42,006 nucleotides of DNA, taken from an uncultured Collinsella sp. (GTDB taxonomy: Bacteria > Actinomycetota > Coriobacteriia > Coriobacteriales > Coriobacteriaceae). The notes under the pieces are model-generated. The model did no database searches. It saw only the letters and a list, made by a program, of their open reading frames with translations, and was not told where the DNA came from. The position numbers were made by a program, and so were the translations under genes. Below, piece by piece: positions 1-7,047 of the stretch (its first letter is position 1; each line of letters begins with the position of its first letter). The stretch is taken from assembly GCA_958403395.1 (NCBI GenBank), contig CATXXF010000015.1, positions 1 to 42,006 of the forward strand, given 5' to 3'.

Positions 1-43
1 CGGTAAAGACGTTATCAAGACCCGATTAACCCCGTCGCGCGGT

Positions 44-49
44 TACAAT
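44..49 (+). promoter_or_regulatory. Possible -10 box upstream of prs
   Basis: TACAAT lies 44 bases before the prs start codon. No good -35 hexamer is visible 16-18 bases upstream, so this is a weak promoter call. The 11-mer GCGGTTACAAT that contains it also occurs on the minus strand upstream of carA. Confidence 0.35.
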
Positions 50-93
50 GCAACAAGGCATCTATATGGCATTCGATATAAAGGAGAAGGGTA

Positions 94-1080
94 ATGCCGA
101 TTAATGATCCCGAGAAGTCGGAGAATATGCGCAAGTCCATCCGCGTGTATTCCGGTTCCTCCAACCGTCCCCTCGCTCAGAAGATCGCTGAGTACCTTGG
201 GGTCGAGCTTTCGGGCCTTACGCTAAAGCAGTTCGCCAACGGTGAGATTTACGCCCGCTACGACGAGACCGTCCGCGGCGCCGACGTCTTCCTGATTCAG
301 TCCGTGGCCGGCGGCAACGTCAACGACATGCTCATGGAGCTGCTCATCGCCACCGACGCTGCCAAGCGCGCATCCGCCCGCTCCATCACCGCCGTTATCA
401 CCCACTACGGCTATGCCCGCCAGGACCGCAAGGCCGGCCCGCGCGAGCCCATCACCGCCCGCCTCGTCGCCAACCTGCTCGAACGCGCCGGCGTCAACCG
501 CATCATCACCCTCGACCTGCACCAGGGCCAGATCCAGGGCTTCTTCGATATCCCGGTTAACCACCTGTCCGCACTGCCGCTGTTTGGCCAGTACTACAAC
601 GACATGCACTTCGACACCGACAACCTGGTTGTCGTCTCCCCCGACGTGGGTCGTGCCAAGGCTGCCAAGAAGCTGTCCGACATGCTCGGCTGCGACCTGG
701 CCATTGCCCACAAGGGCCGTCCGCGCCACAACGCCGCCGAGGTCATGGGCATCATCGGTGACATCAAGGGCAAGACCTGCATCATCAACGACGACATGAT
801 CGACACCGCTGGCACCCTGTGCGCCAACGTCAAGGAGCTCAAGGCTATGGGCGCTGGCGACATCTACGTCTGCGCCACCCACGGCATCTTCTCCGGTCCG
901 GCCATCGAGCGTCTGAACGACGCCCCGATCGTCGAGTGCCTCGTCACCGACGCCATTCCCGTCGAGGTCGGCGGCAAGATCAAGACCATCTCGGTCGCCG
1001 AGGAGTTCGCTCAGGCCATCTCCGCCGTTTACCACGAGGAACCCGTCTCCACGCTCGTCGGCGGCGACTTCGCGCTGTAG
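94..1080 (+). CDS. prs: Ribose-phosphate pyrophosphokinase (PRPP synthetase)
   Basis: This cytosolic enzyme transfers pyrophosphate from ATP to ribose-5-phosphate, giving PRPP for purine, pyrimidine, NAD, histidine and tryptophan synthesis. The 328-residue length is normal for class I enzymes. Visible family motifs are the N-terminal RVYSGSSNRPLA, the catalytic flexible-loop segment YARQDRK, the metal-binding TLDLHQGQIQGFF, and the PRPP loop around IINDDMIDTAGT. The ATG at 94 is chosen because AAGGAG lies at 81-86 with 7-base spacing. The core family start resembles the internal MRKSIRVYSG, so about 11 extra N-terminal residues are present. The gene ends in a strong terminator. The window holds several PRPP users (purF directly), which fits its role, but prs appears to be its own transcription unit here. 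Confidence 0.97.
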   Translation: MPINDPEKSENMRKSIRVYSGSSNRPLAQKIAEYLGVELSGLTLKQFANGEIYARYDETVRGADVFLIQSVAGGNVNDMLMELLIATDAAKRASARSITAVITHYGYARQDRKAGPREPITARLVANLLERAGVNRIITLDLHQGQIQGFFDIPVNHLSALPLFGQYYNDMHFDTDNLVVVSPDVGRAKAAKKLSDMLGCDLAIAHKGRPRHNAAEVMGIIGDIKGKTCIINDDMIDTAGTLCANVKELKAMGAGDIYVCATHGIFSGPAIERLNDAPIVECLVTDAIPVEVGGKIKTISVAEEFAQAISAVYHEEPVSTLVGGDFAL

Positions 1081-1113
1081 CCTGCCGTGCATCGCATCAT
1101 CTTTGATGCTTTT

Positions 1114-1145
1114 AAAGGGTCGGAAGCTCGCTTCCGACCCTTTTT
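1114..1145 (+). terminator. Intrinsic terminator of prs
   Basis: A perfect 13-bp stem (AAAGGGTCGGAAG / CTTCCGACCCTTT) with a CTCG tetraloop runs straight into a T run, 34 bases after the prs stop codon. A smaller hairpin (GCATC/GATGC) precedes it at about 1095-1109. Confidence 0.93.
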
Positions 1146-1167
1146 CTATCCCTCGCCAACCTTCCCT

Positions 1168-1367
1168 GGACAATTAGTTCAGATACGTATTTTTTTAAAG
1201 CTCCAAAGGACCGTTCGGAGCCTTCTGAGCTCCCCAGCGGATGCCATGCCGTCCAAATCTCATCGTTCTCGAGTACAACCGCTGCATATTTACCCTCAAA
1301 TCGCCCTCAAGGGCCTTAGACACGCCTCGAACGCCCGCCGCCTTATACGTATCTGAATTAACCGTCC
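1168..1367. repeat. 200-bp element bounded by 23-bp inverted repeats (copy 1)
   Basis: The left arm 1168-1190 (begins GGACAATTAGTTCAGATACG) and right arm 1345-1367 match as inverted repeats at 20 of 23 positions. The interior is not palindromic and has no convincing gene. A 68-codon minus-strand open frame (1195-1401, TTG start) crosses it but has no recognisable domain. A near-identical arm pair with almost the same spacing lies on the other side of the next gene. No target-site duplication is obvious. The rest of the 450-bp gap between prs and the next gene (1371-1531) shows nothing else I can name. Confidence 0.8.
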
Positions 1368-1531
1368 AGTAGCTATCGTCAACCTTCGCGGCAGAGCTCA
1401 ATTTCCTGCAATCCCCTCAACCGATTCCACCGATTTCATAACACCCAGCCGTTCATGGCGCGCAGCGCCCCGCTGAGCGAAAAGAACGGTATGGGGGTCG
1501 CATTCTGCCGCCAACTTAGTACGTTATAGCT

Positions 1532-2659
1532 ATGACGACCGTGATTTCACATTTCTCCGCCCTCCGCGCAATTCGTCGCGCACGACGGGCGTACTTTGCC
1601 CTACCCTGGGACTCCGTTGATAGTGAACAGCAGGCACAGGCCTTGGCTAGCTGCATTCCCAATAATGACGCGATAGACTTTGGCGCACTTTCGATACTCG
1701 ATGCCTGGAATGAAGATGATTCCGAACTACTCGATCTTCTCGTTTCAGACGAAGACAACAGGCGCCCCGACAAGCGGCTTCTTCAGCATATTCTCGCCGC
1801 TCCGCTTCCTGAAGGTGCAATTATGCACGTCGAGGCCGACATCTACGCAACGTCTCCTGCCGTGACAGCCATGCTTTGTTCCAAAAATGAATCAGTCGCC
1901 AAAACCTTGATGCTTCTCATGGAACTGCTCGGAACCTACTCCCTTCCTCCCGGGGCAACATACCCCATTGCCCATGACGACATCTGGCCCAAGGGCGATG
2001 GCTGCGCAGCGACGGGCGATCTTGATTGCTTGGGCAACCAGTCGGTGGTCGAGCAACAGAACGAAACCCGCTATGAACAGGCACACTACAAATGCGAGCC
2101 CGCCACAACTATCGAAGAGCTTGAGGCGGTTGCACGCTTCGCCAAAAGTAGCTCATACACATCGTTTCGCACGGCAGTCAAACTTGCCCGACCCGGATCT
2201 GCATCCCCAGCCGAATCCCTAATGTTTGCCGTTCTCGGAGCGCCCATGCGCTTTGGAGGATTCGGATGTTGCAGTCTGCCCATGGGAGGCCTGCTACTCA
2301 ACCATCGAATCGACTTCGACACTCTTGCGGTCAACATGTCCTCGGGCATCCCCTATGCCATCTGCGACCTATATTGCCCGGCAGCCGGAGTCGACAACGA
2401 ATACAACGGAATTGGGCATGAGCTTCAAAACGCTCGCATCCACGATGGCAATCGAAATAATGGCCTCAAGGCAATGGGCATCCACGTCCTGGTTATCAAT
2501 CGCGACCAAATGAAAGACCTTGTTGCACTCGAAGCCTTCGCCCAAACGATGCATCGACTCGCGGGAGTCCGATTCCGATACCGTATCAAGGGTTATCGCA
2601 AGCGTCAGGCCGCTTGGCTCAACGCTCTGCGGGCCGGAATCGGCCTTGCGCCGGTCTAA
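1532..2659 (+). CDS. Hypothetical protein with PD-(D/E)XK nuclease-like (DUF559/Vsr-type) C-terminus
   Basis: The protein has 375 residues and no signal peptide or membrane segment. The N-terminus (SALRAIRRARRAYFALPW) is basic. The C-terminal ~120 residues carry the order of motifs seen in DUF559 and very-short-patch-repair-like nucleases: CDLYCP, then NEYNG followed by GHE, then a DGNRNNGLKAMGI segment, then a hydrophobic strand IHVLVIN. In that fold the first Asp and the later Glu would bind metal. The middle of the protein matches nothing I know. No Shine-Dalgarno is visible before ATG 1532, so the start is uncertain or the mRNA may be leaderless. By eye the gene is less GC-rich than its neighbours and is bracketed by two 200-bp inverted-repeat elements, suggesting accessory DNA. 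The nuclease assignment is by motif pattern only; catalytic activity is not shown. Confidence 0.7.
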   Translation: MTTVISHFSALRAIRRARRAYFALPWDSVDSEQQAQALASCIPNNDAIDFGALSILDAWNEDDSELLDLLVSDEDNRRPDKRLLQHILAAPLPEGAIMHVEADIYATSPAVTAMLCSKNESVAKTLMLLMELLGTYSLPPGATYPIAHDDIWPKGDGCAATGDLDCLGNQSVVEQQNETRYEQAHYKCEPATTIEELEAVARFAKSSSYTSFRTAVKLARPGSASPAESLMFAVLGAPMRFGGFGCCSLPMGGLLLNHRIDFDTLAVNMSSGIPYAICDLYCPAAGVDNEYNGIGHELQNARIHDGNRNNGLKAMGIHVLVINRDQMKDLVALEAFAQTMHRLAGVRFRYRIKGYRKRQAAWLNALRAGIGLAPV

Positions 2660-2693
2660 ACGGCGAATCACCCGCGCGCCGCCGAACAGGACT

Positions 2694-2894
2694 GGACAGT
2701 TAGTTTAAATACGTATAAATGGACACATTGAATTAGGCTGTTTTGCAGCTATCTCTATACCATTCGCCCTATTGAAGGCAGGGTAGACTTCAAAACAGCG
2801 CCATATGGACTAACTAAAGCTCCAAAACAACGTATCGGCATTGAATTGAGCACTTCGAGTCCTCAGAACTTATACGTATCTGAACTAACTGTCC
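2694..2894. repeat. 201-bp element bounded by 23-bp inverted repeats (copy 2)
   Basis: The arms are 2694-2716 (begins GGACAGTTAGTTTAAATACG) and 2872-2894. They match as inverted repeats at 21 of 23 positions, and also match the arms of the element at 1168-1367. The interior is AT-richer and has only stop-broken frames. It shares the 12-mer TAAAGCTCCAAA with copy 1, but at a different offset, so the interiors are not clearly homologous. This element fills most of the 350-bp gap between the nuclease-like gene and pth. Confidence 0.8.
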
Positions 2895-2950
2895 ACCTCT
2901 GATTTCGACGGCCGTCCAAACGCCCCTAAACGCCCTCAATTACCCTCCAT

Positions 2951-2956
2951 TTGACA
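2951..2956 (+). promoter_or_regulatory. Possible -35 box of pth promoter
   Basis: This is a perfect TTGACA. The best-placed -10, 17 bases on, is the poor match CACCAT (2974-2979), so the promoter is only tentative. pth begins at 3010. Confidence 0.35.
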
Positions 2957-3009
2957 GCGGCAACAGGGTCGCTCACCATAGCAGGCGACAAATCAACGAA
3001 AGGATAAAC

Positions 3010-3639
3010 ATGGCAGCTGCACAGCCGCTTAAGATTCGCATGGTTGCCGGGCTTGGCAACCCTGGCGAGGAATATGCCGAGACCCGCCACAACGCCGGCT
3101 TTAAGGCGATCGACGAGCTGGCCCGTCAGGCCGGCGTCACGTACTGGAAAAACCAGGCCTGCGCCGAGGTCGCGCTCATCAACATCAACGATCCCGAGGA
3201 AGGGGGCGGTAAGCGCCAGATTGTGCTGGTCAAGCCGCAGTCGTATATGAATACCTCGGGTGGCCCCATCTCCAAGCTCTGCCGCGAGTACAAAATCAAG
3301 GTCGAGGAGCTGCTCGTGATCCACGACGAGCTCGACATTCCCGCCGGCGACGTGCGTGTTAAGGTGGGCGGCGGCCATGCCGGTCACAACGGCCTGCGTT
3401 CCATCATCGACAAGATGGGCAGCCGCGACTTCAGCCGCATCCGCACCGGCATCGGCAACCCTCCCGGCAAGATGGCCGTCGCCGACTACGTGCTTAAGCA
3501 GCTGCGCGCCCGCGAGGCCGAGGATTTCCAGGACACCTGCGCCCGCGCGGCCGACGCCGCCGGCCTGGCGATTGTGCACGGCGTAGTCTATGCTCGCGAC
3601 CATGTCAACGGCGCCGCCTCCGCCAACGGCAAGCACTAA
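3010..3639 (+). CDS. pth: Peptidyl-tRNA hydrolase
   Basis: This enzyme hydrolyses the ester bond of peptidyl-tRNA released by stalled ribosomes and so recycles tRNA; it is essential in most bacteria. The 209-residue length is normal with a short C-terminal extension. Visible motifs are GLGNPG (Asn17), RHNAGF (catalytic His27), KPQSYMNTSG, HDELDIPAG with the catalytic-site Asp, and GHNGLRSI. The ATG at 3010 follows GAAAGGA at a normal distance. It stands alone, after the accessory gene and before nfnAB, and is followed by a repeat hairpin and then a terminator-like structure. Confidence 0.97.
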   Translation: MAAAQPLKIRMVAGLGNPGEEYAETRHNAGFKAIDELARQAGVTYWKNQACAEVALININDPEEGGGKRQIVLVKPQSYMNTSGGPISKLCREYKIKVEELLVIHDELDIPAGDVRVKVGGGHAGHNGLRSIIDKMGSRDFSRIRTGIGNPPGKMAVADYVLKQLRAREAEDFQDTCARAADAAGLAIVHGVVYARDHVNGAASANGKH

Positions 3640-3641
3640 AA

Positions 3642-3684
3642 CCTATCATTTAGGGATAGGTTTATTTTGGCAGGTTTTACCTGC
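3642..3684 (+). repeat. 43-nt two-hairpin repeat at the 3' end of pth (copy A)
   Basis: It starts two bases after the pth stop. The first hairpin is CCTATC...GATAGG and the second is GCAGGT-TTT-ACCTGC, joined by TTTATTTTG. The same 43-nt pattern occurs in the same orientation relative to the gene at the end of purF (14768-14810). Confidence 0.8.
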
Positions 3685-3744
3685 GGAAACGCCGCGGCGG
3701 CCGCATCGCAATAAACCGCGCACCGCCATACACACATAGCACCC

Positions 3745-3794
3745 CAAAGAGGGCCGACCTCATTGCAACCCGAGGCTGGCCCCTTTGCCGTTTT
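3745..3794 (+). terminator. Probable terminator downstream of pth
   Basis: An interrupted stem pairs CAAAG, GGGCC and CCTC with GAGG, GGCCC and CTTTG, about 14 pairs in total. CCG and then TTTT follow. It lies about 105 bases after the pth stop. The U run is short, so termination strength is uncertain. Confidence 0.55.
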
Positions 3795-3799
3795 ACCCG

Positions 3800-3830
3800 A
3801 TAAAGCTGACCAAAATAAACCTCTCCCCCT
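3800..3830 (-). repeat. Degenerate third copy of the pth/purF 3'-end repeat
   Basis: The minus strand reads GGGAGAGGTTTATTTTGG, matching the core GGGAYAGGTTTATTTTGG of the two good copies at nearly every base. The flanking hairpin arms are eroded. It points back toward copy A at 3642-3684. Confidence 0.6.
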
Positions 3831-3901
3831 TTGGTAGGCCAAAGTGGATAAACCCTGCTCCCAACCGCCGAAGACACACGTAAGTGACATGTCCATGAGG
3901 G

Positions 3902-3907
3902 TATAAT
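3902..3907 (+). promoter_or_regulatory. -10 box of the nfnAB promoter
   Basis: A perfect TATAAT lies about 105 bases before the nfnA start, in the gap between pth and nfnA. No good -35 is visible at 16-18 bases. The implied leader is around 100 nt and I see no recognisable riboswitch in it. Confidence 0.5.
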
Positions 3908-4012
3908 TTGCACCGTATGTCTGCACAACGCCTGTGCGCGTACGGTTTTATTCGGGCTACCGTCCATTTCCGTGGAGGCACGGTTCGGCGGCCCTAACAA
4001 GAGAGGGGTTCT

Positions 4013-4852
4013 ATGTATAAGATCCTGGAGAAGACGCAGTTCTCGGAGAAGGTGTTCAAGTTCCGCATCGAGGCGCCCGCAATCGCCAAGCATGCGCACG
4101 CTGGACAGTTCCTCATGGTTCGCGCCAACGAGACGGGCGAGCGCGTCCCGTTTACCCTGGCCGGCTGGAACGGTGACGAGGGCTGGGTCGAGTTCATCTT
4201 CATGGTGATCGGCAAGACCACCGAGATGCTGTCCACCTACGAGGCCGGCGAGTCGCTGCGCGACGTCGTGGGCCCGTTGGGCGTTCCCACCGAGATGGCC
4301 GAGGGCCCCTGCGCCGTCATTGGCGGCGGCGTTGGCCTGGCAATTGCCTTCCCGGTCGCCAAGCACCTGGTCGAGACCGGTCATGAGGTCCACGCCATCA
4401 TGGGCGCCCGCACCAAGGACCTCCTGCTCATGGAGGACCAGTTCCGCGAGCTCCTCGACGAGGACCACATCCATATCACCACTGATGACGGTTCCTACGG
4501 CGAGCAGGGCGTTGTCACCGCTCCGCTGGAGCGCCTGCTGCAGGACAAGGCCGTGAGCCAGGTCTTCTGCGTCGGCCCCGTTCCGATGATGAAGTTCTCG
4601 ACCCTCACCGCCCAGAAATACGACACCCCCATCACCGCGTCCCTCAACCCCATCATGGTTGACGGCACCGGTATGTGCGGCTGCTGCCGCGTCGAGGTGG
4701 GCGGCGTGACCAAGTTCGCTTGCGTCGACGGCCCCGACTTCGATGCCACCCTGGTCGACTGGGATGACCTTCGTGCCCGCCAGGCCGCTTACCGTTCCGA
4801 AGAGGGCGAGTCCCTCAAGGCCTATGAGGAAAAGAGCTGCGCATGCCACTAG
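4013..4852 (+). CDS. nfnA: NfnA-type NADH-dependent ferredoxin:NADP+ oxidoreductase alpha subunit (sulfide dehydrogenase SudB family)
   Basis: This is the FAD/NAD-binding subunit of the electron-bifurcating transhydrogenase that couples reduced ferredoxin, NADH and NADP+ in the cytosol. The 279 residues show a ferredoxin-reductase FAD domain (VPFTLAGW), a nucleotide-binding segment AVIGGGVGLAIAFPVAK, and near the C-terminus a cluster DGTGMCGCCRVEV...FACVDG, the expected [2Fe-2S] ligands of this family. Its stop overlaps the start of nfnB by 10 bases, indicating translational coupling. Family members have also been named dihydroorotate dehydrogenase electron-transfer subunit, but the paired nfnB makes Nfn the better call. 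In an anaerobic fermenter it would balance NADPH against NADH and ferredoxin. Confidence 0.88.
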   Translation: MYKILEKTQFSEKVFKFRIEAPAIAKHAHAGQFLMVRANETGERVPFTLAGWNGDEGWVEFIFMVIGKTTEMLSTYEAGESLRDVVGPLGVPTEMAEGPCAVIGGGVGLAIAFPVAKHLVETGHEVHAIMGARTKDLLLMEDQFRELLDEDHIHITTDDGSYGEQGVVTAPLERLLQDKAVSQVFCVGPVPMMKFSTLTAQKYDTPITASLNPIMVDGTGMCGCCRVEVGGVTKFACVDGPDFDATLVDWDDLRARQAAYRSEEGESLKAYEEKSCACH

Positions 4853-6252
4853 TTAACGGTCGTTTCGTTGCCGATATGAAGTCGCCCCGCACCCCCGATA
4901 ACGAGGAGCCGGCTGCCGAGCGCGCCTGCGACTTCCGCCCCGTCGACAAGGGCTTCACCGAGGAAATGGCGCTGGCCGAGGCCGAGCGCTGCCTCAACTG
5001 CAAGAAGCCGTTCTGTGTTGAGGGCTGCCCCGTCAACATCAACATCCCCCGCTTTATCGAGCAGATCCGCGCGAAGGACTTCGGCGGCGCTCTCGATACC
5101 ATCCGCGAGGACTCCATGCTTCCCGCCATCTGCGGCCGCGTCTGCCCGCAGGAGAACCAGTGCGAGGGCAAGTGCATCCGTGGTAAGAAGTCCGAGCCCG
5201 TGGCCATCGGCCAGCTCGAGCGCTTCCTGGGTGACCGCCCCGAGCTCGCCTCTACGCCCAAGATGGCCCCCAAGAACGGCAAGAAGGTCGCTGTCGTCGG
5301 CTCTGGCCCGTCCGGCATCACCTGCGCCGGCGAGCTCGCCCGTAACGGCTTTGACGTCACCGTCTTTGAGGCCTTCTTTACCGGCGGCGGCGTGCTGGTC
5401 TACGGCATCCCCGAGTTCCGTCTGCCCAAGGCAGTCGTCAAGCGCGAGATTGACGGCCTGGAGGACATGGGCGTCAAGTTTGAGTACAACTCCGTCGTGG
5501 GCAACATGGCCACGGCCGAAGAGCTGTTCGAGCAGGGCTTCGACGCCATCTACGTGGCGACCGGCGCAGGCCTGCCCAAGTTCCTCAACGTCCCCGGCGA
5601 GAACCTGCCCAACGTCTTCTTCGCGAACGAGTACCTCACCCGCGTGAACCTGATGAAGGCCAACAAGTTCCCCGAGTACGACACCCCCACCAAGCACGGC
5701 AAGAACGTCGTTGTCTTTGGTGGCGGCAACGTGGCTATGGACGCCGTCCGTACCGCCAAGCGCCTGGGCGCCGAGCACGCCATTATCGCCTACCGTCGTA
5801 CCGAGGATGAGATGCCTTGCCGTCGTGCCGAGCTGCACCACGCCAAGGCCGAGGGCGTCGAGGTTCTGCCGCTCGTCTCCCCGCTCGAGTTTGTCGCTGG
5901 CGAGGACGGCTCCGTGTGCGCCGTCAAGGTCCAGAAGATGGAGCTCGGCGAGCCCGACGAGTCCGGCCGTCGTCGCCCGGTGCCCATCGAGGGCGCCATC
6001 GAGGAGATTCCCTGCGACGTCGCAATCTCGGCTATCGGTACCAACGCCAACCCCTTCGCAAAGAAGATCGGCGGCAAGATGGAGCTCAACAAGTGGGGCT
6101 ACATCGTCGCCGACGAGGAGACCGGCCAGACCACCGATCCCCGCATCTGGGCCGGCGGCGACATCGTCACCGGTGCCGCTACGGTCATTCTGGCGATGGG
6201 CGCCGGCAAGAAGGCCGCCGCTTCCATCACCAAGAGCCTGCTGGGCGAGTAA
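4843..6252 (+). CDS. nfnB: NfnB-type NADPH-binding beta subunit (GltA/glutamate synthase small-subunit family)
   Basis: This 469-residue iron-sulfur flavoprotein partners NfnA. The N-terminus carries two cysteine clusters for [4Fe-4S] centres (CLNCKKPFCVEGCPV and CGRVCPQENQCEGKC). Next come an FAD dinucleotide-binding motif VVGSGPSGITCAGELA (about residue 148), a second Rossmann motif VVFGGGNVAMDAVRTA for NADPH, and a C-terminal WAGGDIVTGAATVILAMGAG flavin segment. The family is also annotated as NADPH-dependent glutamate synthase GltA, but no large glutamate synthase subunit is present, and the overlap with nfnA points to the Nfn complex. The ATG at 4843 lies inside the end of nfnA, with GAGGAAAAG upstream. 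A strong terminator follows. Confidence 0.88.
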   Translation: MPLVNGRFVADMKSPRTPDNEEPAAERACDFRPVDKGFTEEMALAEAERCLNCKKPFCVEGCPVNINIPRFIEQIRAKDFGGALDTIREDSMLPAICGRVCPQENQCEGKCIRGKKSEPVAIGQLERFLGDRPELASTPKMAPKNGKKVAVVGSGPSGITCAGELARNGFDVTVFEAFFTGGGVLVYGIPEFRLPKAVVKREIDGLEDMGVKFEYNSVVGNMATAEELFEQGFDAIYVATGAGLPKFLNVPGENLPNVFFANEYLTRVNLMKANKFPEYDTPTKHGKNVVVFGGGNVAMDAVRTAKRLGAEHAIIAYRRTEDEMPCRRAELHHAKAEGVEVLPLVSPLEFVAGEDGSVCAVKVQKMELGEPDESGRRRPVPIEGAIEEIPCDVAISAIGTNANPFAKKIGGKMELNKWGYIVADEETGQTTDPRIWAGGDIVTGAATVILAMGAGKKAAASITKSLLGE

Positions 6253-6280
6253 TCACCTACAGCGTTAGCCATCAAACGGC

Positions 6281-6320
6281 AAAGTCCCCGTCGAGCACGC
6301 GCCCGGCGGGGACTTTTTTA
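6281..6320 (+). terminator. Intrinsic terminator of nfnAB
   Basis: A 10-bp stem, AAAGTCCCCG / CGGGGACTTT, with a 16-nt loop is followed by a T run, 28 bases after the nfnB stop. Confidence 0.92.
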
Positions 6321-6333
6321 TACCGGCCGCCCG

Positions 6334-6366
6334 ACCACCATAAAGGGGCGGCGCCTTCGTGGTGGT
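6334..6366. repeat. ACCACCAT hairpin repeat (copy 1)
   Basis: ACCACCATAAAGG pairs with CCTTCGTGGTGGT around a GGCGG-type loop. It lies between the nfnAB terminator and the stop codon of the convergent cytidylate-kinase-like gene. A second copy with the same stem lies at 38253-38287. Confidence 0.75.
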
Positions 6367-6375
6367 TTTGGTCGG

Positions 6376-6999
6376 CTAGCCTTCGAGCTGAGCTACCTTG
6401 TAGCGGTAGGCAGCGGCGATAACGTCTTTGCAGCCCTCGCGGCCCAGCTTAGCGCGGTTGACAACGATATCCTTACCGCTCGTCATCTTCCACTTTCCGG
6501 CGCTGTAGCGCTTATAGAACGCCTCGCGCGCCTTCTGCTGCTGCTTGACCAGCTTGGCGCCCTTCTTTTTGTTAAGGCCACGCTTCTTGCGCACAATCTC
6601 GACGCGGTCCTCAAAGGGAGCGGTCACCAACACGGCAATGTGGTTGGGGTTGTTGCGAAGCAGGTAATCGGACAGGCGGCCTTCGATAATGCAGCTCTCG
6701 GTCTCGCCCAGATCCAAAATCACCTGGCTCATCTTTTGGAACAACTTGTCCGAGTACGAACGCGCGTCATAGCGGTCGGGCAGGAATGCCATGTTCTCCA
6801 CGGCCAGACGCTCGTCGTAGGCGGCCATCTTATCGAGCGACTCGCCCGCACGCAGCGACGCGCGCACCAGCAGCTCGTTGTCATACAGCGGAATCCCCAG
6901 CTCGTTGGCGAGGATACGGCCAATCTCGTGGCCCTCGGCACCAAAGTCGCGCGCGATGGTAATGACCACGGGGCTCTTCTTGTTCACCAGATCGCTCAT
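6376..6999 (-). CDS. Cytidylate kinase-like family protein
   Basis: The 207-residue P-loop-type protein belongs to the cytidylate-kinase-like family (PF13189 type). It begins VVITIARDFGAEGHEIGRILA, where the usual GxxGxGK nucleotide loop is replaced by a G-x-E-G-H-E-I-G variant typical of that family. Later segments IIEGRLSDYLL and HIAVLVTAPFEDRVEIVRKKRG resemble the lid and NMP-binding areas. The C-terminal third is lysine-rich (LNKKKGAKLVKQQQKAREAFYKRYSAGKWK). The substrate is unknown; true CMP kinases differ. I chose ATG 6999 because AAAGGA sits 6 bases upstream; an upstream ATG would add 15 residues encoded by a palindromic repeat. It lies 48 bases after the last transporter permease gene and may be co-transcribed with it. 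Confidence 0.8.
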   Translation of the reverse strand: MSDLVNKKSPVVITIARDFGAEGHEIGRILANELGIPLYDNELLVRASLRAGESLDKMAAYDERLAVENMAFLPDRYDARSYSDKLFQKMSQVILDLGETESCIIEGRLSDYLLRNNPNHIAVLVTAPFEDRVEIVRKKRGLNKKKGAKLVKQQQKAREAFYKRYSAGKWKMTSGKDIVVNRAKLGREGCKDVIAAAYRYKVAQLEG

Positions 7000-7016
7000 C
7001 GCGATTCCTTTCTCTA

Positions 7017-7045
7017 TGTGACAAAGGGGCTGTCCCTTTGCCACA
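7017..7045. repeat. GGGACAG-type palindrome after the last permease gene
   Basis: TGTGACAAAGGG pairs with CCCTTTGCCACA around GCTGT; the stem is 12 bp with one mismatch. It starts two bases beyond the permease stop at 7048 and has no U run. It could slow 3' exonucleases or separate the transporter from the kinase-like gene. Confidence 0.65.
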
Positions 7046-7047
7046 TT

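Noticed and set aside
1195..1401. 68-codon minus-strand open frame through the first 200-bp element
   Set aside because: TTG start, no domain, and the corresponding frame in the second element is broken by a stop after about ten codons, so coding is not supported.
4013..6252. Glutamate synthase or dihydroorotate dehydrogenase subunits
   Set aside because: No glutamate synthase large subunit or pyrD is adjacent; the overlapping two-gene pair with these Fe-S clusters is characteristic of NfnAB.
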